In this document: positions 60,747-64,000 of the stretch, one piece after another
Layout: the number at the start of each line of letters is the position of its first letter
Numbering within the stretch: the first letter of the stretch is position 1
Source: Enterobacter sp. JUb54
GTDB lineage: Bacteria > Pseudomonadota > Gammaproteobacteria > Enterobacterales > Enterobacteriaceae
NCBI RefSeq assembly: GCF_014298075.1
Contig: NZ_CP060418.1
Span: forward strand, 992,001 to 1,056,000
Reading direction: 5' to 3'
Length of the DNA stretch: 64,000 nt
The notes under the pieces: model-generated
Told to the model about the DNA's origin: nothing
Seen by the model: only the letters and a program-made list of their open reading frames with translations
Database searches by the model: none
Made by a program: the position numbers and the translations under genes

Positions 60747-61751
60747 ATGGCAAAACCGGACTGGGGCGAGCTTCAGCAACGGTTCCTGTCCGATCATGCC
60801 GCAACCGGCGTATCACCGAAGGATTGGTGTGAAGCGCAGGGACTGAACTACGCTACCGCCCGTCGATATATCAAAAAACCTTCTGCGCAAACTGCGCAAA
60901 AACCAGCGCAGAAGAAATTGCGCACTGCGCAAAAGGAAAAGTGCGCAGAAGAGCTGGCGGATGATGATGGTCTCACCGCTCAACAGCGTTTATTTGTCGC
61001 GGAATACCTGAAGGACAACAACGCCACGCAGGCCGCCATTCGTGCTGGGTACAGTAAGAAGACTGCTGAACAAATTGGTTATCAGCTGCTTCAGAAACCT
61101 TCAGTTGCGCAGGCCATTGCGCAGCAGCAGAAAGCGTCCATTGTGCGCACGCTCGGCAGCGCGGATGAAGTGCTCGAACAGATGTGGCAGCTTGCCACCT
61201 TCGATGCCAATCAGCTTTCACAATATCGCCGCGGAAGTTGTCGTTACTGCTGGGGCTTCGGTCACCAGTATCAATGGCGTGATGCGGTCGAGTATGAAGA
61301 GAAGCGACTCGAAGCGCTTGAGCGCAAAAGACGCGAGCCTCTCGACATTGGTGGTTACGGCTATGACCACACCAGCGCGCCCAATCCTGAATGCCCCCGT
61401 TGCAATGGCGACGGCATCGGCCAGCCGTTCTTCGCTGACACGCGCAAACTGGCACCGGATGCTGCGCTTGCCTATTCCGGCGTGAAGCTCGGGAAAAATG
61501 GCGTAGAGATAACCGCCATCAGCCGTGAACGAATGTACGAGGCTGTGATGAAACGCCTCGGCCTGGCTGACAGTGAATTTGCTCAGCGCCTGCAGCAGAT
61601 TGAAATCGAGCGCCGACAGCTGGAGGTCGAAAAATTACGGAAAGAGCTCGCAGCTGATCCTGAAGATGACGAACCAACGCCGGTAGCGATCAATATCAAC
61701 GTCGTGGATGCAAGAGTGAGGGAAGAGGATGGCGATAGCACCGACGCTTAA
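60747..61751 (+). CDS. terminase small subunit
   Basis: 334 residues. The N-terminal helix-turn-helix (GVSPKDWCEAQGLNYATARRYI) is followed by a linker (QTAQKPAQKK), the XtmA-like DNA-binding part (LTAQQRLFVAEYLKDNNATQAAIRAGYS), a zinc site made by CRYC and CPRC, and a C-terminal coiled coil (EIERRQLEVEKLRKEL). It recognises the packaging site. The linker DNA contains a TGCGCA cluster. Confidence 0.88.
   Translation: MAKPDWGELQQRFLSDHAATGVSPKDWCEAQGLNYATARRYIKKPSAQTAQKPAQKKLRTAQKEKCAEELADDDGLTAQQRLFVAEYLKDNNATQAAIRAGYSKKTAEQIGYQLLQKPSVAQAIAQQQKASIVRTLGSADEVLEQMWQLATFDANQLSQYRRGSCRYCWGFGHQYQWRDAVEYEEKRLEALERKRREPLDIGGYGYDHTSAPNPECPRCNGDGIGQPFFADTRKLAPDAALAYSGVKLGKNGVEITAISRERMYEAVMKRLGLADSEFAQRLQQIEIERRQLEVEKLRKELAADPEDDEPTPVAININVVDARVREEDGDSTDA
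60884..60947 (+). repeat. TGCGCA cluster in terS (candidate pac site)
   Basis: Five perfect TGCGCA at 60884, 60893, 60919, 60926 and 60942, plus AGCGCA at 60905. Three more lie at 61106, 61118 and 61144. Small terminases often bind repeats inside their own gene. Confidence 0.45.
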
Positions 61752-63033
61752 CATCCCTCAGGCCCGCTTTCTCGCGATGCAGAGAAAATTCAGAGCATTT
61801 GTCAGTGGGTTCGGTAGCGGGAAAACCTGGGTGGGATGCAGTTCCATATGTAGGGGGATGTGGGAGCACCCTAAAATCAACCAGGGCTATTTTGCACCAA
61901 CGTATCCCCAGATCCGCGACATATTTTATCCCACGGTTGAAGAGGTGGCCTTTGACTGGGGCCTGAATGTCAAAATCAACGAAGGTAATAAAGAGGTTCA
62001 TTTCTACGCTGGGCGTCAGTATCGCGGAACGACAATCTGCCGTTCAATGGAGAAGCCGCACACCATCGTTGGTTTTAAAATCGGTAATGCGCTGATTGAT
62101 GAACTGGACGTGATGCCCGCCAAAAAGGCAGAGTTAGCCTGGCGGAAAATCATTGCCCGTATGCGCTATAACATAGCCGGATTACGGAACGGGATAGATG
62201 TCACCACGACGCCTGAAGGATTTAAGTTCGTCTATCAACAGTTCGTCAAAGCGATCCGCGAAGACCCGGAACTCGCAACTCTGTATGGCCTGGTGCAGGC
62301 TTCAACATTCGATAACGAAAAAAACCTGCCAGATGACTATATTCCTTCTCTTCTGGCGAGTTATCCGCCTGAGTTGATTAAAGCGTACCTGCGCGGCCAG
62401 TTTACCAACCTGACCAGCGGGACGATTTACCACCAGTTCGACCGCAAGTTGAATAACTGCAAAGAAGAAGAGCAGCCCGGCGAGCCGCTTTATATCGGTA
62501 TGGATTTTAACGTGGGGAAAATGGCCGGCATTGTTCACGTTCTCCGCCTCGGGCTTCCCTGTGCCGTAACGGAAATCATCAAGGCTTACGACACCCCGGA
62601 CATCATTCGCATCATCAAAGAGCGGTTCTGGCTGTATGACGGCCATGACTATCGAAAGGTGCGGGAAATCTACATTTACCCAGACGCTTCTGGCGATTCC
62701 CGAAAATCAGCTCATGCCAGCACTACGGATATCGCCCAGCTTAAGCAGGCTGGTTTCAACGTGATCGTGAACAATTCAAACCCGCCGGTAAAAGACCGTA
62801 TCAATTCGATGAATGCCATGTTCTGTAACGGCAAAGGCGAGCGTCGCTACAAAGTAAATGTGAAGCGGTGTCCGGTCTATACGGAATCGCTTGAGCAGCA
62901 GGTATGGGGTGAAAACGGCGAGCCAGATAAAAAAGCCGATAACGATCACCCCAACGATGCCGGCGGCTACTTCATCGTGAAACAGTTCCCGATCGTCAAA
63001 CCAACCGGCAAAGTCACTAAACTGCGGATGTAA
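61729..63033 (+). CDS. terminase large subunit
   Basis: 434 residues. ATPase half with Walker A GFGSGKTWVG and Walker B ALIDELD; nuclease half with acids in GMDFNVGKMA, YPDASGD and HPNDAGGY. It packages DNA into proheads and cuts it. Overlaps terS by 23 bases. Confidence 0.93.
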   Translation: MAIAPTLNIPQARFLAMQRKFRAFVSGFGSGKTWVGCSSICRGMWEHPKINQGYFAPTYPQIRDIFYPTVEEVAFDWGLNVKINEGNKEVHFYAGRQYRGTTICRSMEKPHTIVGFKIGNALIDELDVMPAKKAELAWRKIIARMRYNIAGLRNGIDVTTTPEGFKFVYQQFVKAIREDPELATLYGLVQASTFDNEKNLPDDYIPSLLASYPPELIKAYLRGQFTNLTSGTIYHQFDRKLNNCKEEEQPGEPLYIGMDFNVGKMAGIVHVLRLGLPCAVTEIIKAYDTPDIIRIIKERFWLYDGHDYRKVREIYIYPDASGDSRKSAHASTTDIAQLKQAGFNVIVNNSNPPVKDRINSMNAMFCNGKGERRYKVNVKRCPVYTESLEQQVWGENGEPDKKADNDHPNDAGGYFIVKQFPIVKPTGKVTKLRM

Positions 63034-63037
63034 TACC

Positions 63038-64000
63038 ATGCCAGATATTTCAACACCCAATCTCGATTACAACGACATGATAGAGGCGTGGGATATCAAC
63101 GATGCGTTGATGGGCGGCACGCTCGAAATGCGTCGCCAGGGTACGACGTATCTCCCTAAGTGGCCTAACGAAGACCCTGACAGCTACAAAGAACGATTAG
63201 CGGTTGCAACCTTGCTCCCTGCCTATGAAGAAGCCATTAAACAGAATATTGGGCGGGTATTTGCTGAGCCCACGGTTCTGAGTGAAGACACGCCTGAAAC
63301 AATACAGGAGTTGGCGCCTGATATTGATATGGAAGGAAACCGGATCGATGTCTGGGCACAGCAATTTTTCAGTATCGGATTCCAGTATGGTCTGGTGCAT
63401 GCGCTGGTGGATTTCCCGAAGGTTGACCCGGAGGCAGTAAAAACAAAGGCCGACGAAAAAGCAGCAGGCTCCCGCCCATACGCCACGATGCTTAACCCCC
63501 GGCAGGTCATTGGCTGGAAGTCGAAAGTTGCCAAAGGGAAGGTGGTGCTGACCGACCTGCGTATTAAAGAGGTGATCGTTGTCGATGGCGAAGATTACGG
63601 GCAGACAAAGGTGGAGCAAATTCGCCATATCATGCCCCGCAAAGTCGAAATTTATCGCCGTAACAAGGGGGATAACGGCGAAAGTCAGTGGCAACTTCAC
63701 GACGAGTGGGAAACCAGCCGTGATGATATTCCCCTGGTGACGCTCTACACGAAACGGACAGGATTTATGCGCGGCTCTCCACCGCTGCTAAACCTGGCAT
63801 TGCTGAACATCAAGCACTGGCAGAGCCAGAGCGAGCAAGACAACATCCTGCACGTCGCGCGTGTTCCGCTGCTGGTGGCTTACGGTTTGGCTGACGGAGA
63901 AGCGTTAACCATCGGATCTTCTACTGCGACCCGTTTCGACGATCGCGAGCGGCAGGGCCTTGAGTATGTTGAGCATACCGGCGCAGCCATCGGCGCCGGG
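63038..64000 (+). CDS. portal protein (DUF4055), cut by the window end
   Basis: 321 codons present, no stop before the edge. DUF4055-type portal (AVATLLPAYEEAIKQNIGRV, YTKRTGFMRGSPPLLNLALLN). It forms the DNA entry ring of the head. Starts 4 bases after the terminase stop. Confidence 0.8.
   Translation, partial: MPDISTPNLDYNDMIEAWDINDALMGGTLEMRRQGTTYLPKWPNEDPDSYKERLAVATLLPAYEEAIKQNIGRVFAEPTVLSEDTPETIQELAPDIDMEGNRIDVWAQQFFSIGFQYGLVHALVDFPKVDPEAVKTKADEKAAGSRPYATMLNPRQVIGWKSKVAKGKVVLTDLRIKEVIVVDGEDYGQTKVEQIRHIMPRKVEIYRRNKGDNGESQWQLHDEWETSRDDIPLVTLYTKRTGFMRGSPPLLNLALLNIKHWQSQSEQDNILHVARVPLLVAYGLADGEALTIGSSTATRFDDRERQGLEYVEHTGAAIGAG

Noticed and set aside
36599..64000. Insertion sequence or transposase
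   Set aside because: No transposase ORF and no terminal inverted repeats were found in the prophage or elsewhere in the window.

Overview
The window is about 36.7 kb of enterobacterial chromosome followed by about 27.3 kb of a lambdoid prophage that runs off the right edge. Gene order and protein similarity (mdtK-ribC-cfa-punC-punR-purR-ydhP-sodB-mepH, Asr, three tRNA-Val(GAC) genes), high GC and the REP-type palindromes point to Klebsiella or a close relative (Raoultella, Enterobacter). The genus is an inference; no rRNA or species marker is present.

1-23.1 kb: a purine (uric acid) catabolism island. It holds the selenocysteine formate dehydrogenase fdhF (in-frame UGA at codon 140 with a SECIS hairpin), the urate permease uacT, the Fe-S/flavin oxidoreductase uacF with its ferredoxin-like partner ygfS, ssnA, ygfK, the molybdenum hydroxylase maturation genes mocA/yqeC/yqeB, a catabolic operon ygeW-ygeX-ygeY-hyuA-yqeA, and the sigma-54 activator ygeV (uacR). 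Good sigma-54 (-24/-12) promoters lie upstream of uacT and ygeW, and a weaker one upstream of ygfK. In E. coli fdhF is unlinked to this cluster; here it sits directly behind uacT, which fits the formate-dependent urate degradation reported for E. coli. The genes xdhD, ygfM, guaD, xanQ and xdhABC of the E. coli cluster are absent from the window. A diverged fragment of the fdhF 3' end plus REP elements lies at the extreme left.

23.3-36.6 kb: housekeeping genes: beta-carbonic anhydrase, a DJ-1/PfpI protein, three tandem tRNA-Val, ydgU, acid-shock asr with an RstA box, mdtK, ribC, cfa, punC/punR, purR with two operators, ynhF, ydhP, sodB and mepH.

36.6-64 kb: the prophage, inserted next to mepH. 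The left arm (minus strand) carries lambda-type int and xis, small unknown genes, a RecT/RecE recombination pair and several very short ORFs, all reading from a PL promoter near 44.08 kb. The immunity region holds an AT-rich ParA-like ATPase gene where lambda has rexAB, a short repressor without a cleavage domain, and YdaS/YdaT-type cro/cII genes. Matching 17-bp operators overlap PL and PR. The right arm has replication genes O (with four 21-bp iterons) and P, small genes, a frameshifted C5 cytosine methyltransferase, a 1.2-kb non-coding stretch with terminators and direct repeats, a LexA-box dinI operon with a possible antirepressor, nin-type genes (DUF1367, DUF1364, RusA), antiterminator Q, a P21-like lysis cassette (pinholin, SAR endolysin, Rz/Rz1), a moron block with a CigR-like secreted protein, then terminase and the start of the portal gene.

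The best candidates for less-described biology are the lone ParA-like ATPase beside the repressor, the SOS-controlled dinI plus unknown gene paired with a non-cleavable repressor, the fdhF-uacT linkage, and the repeat insert inside RecE.
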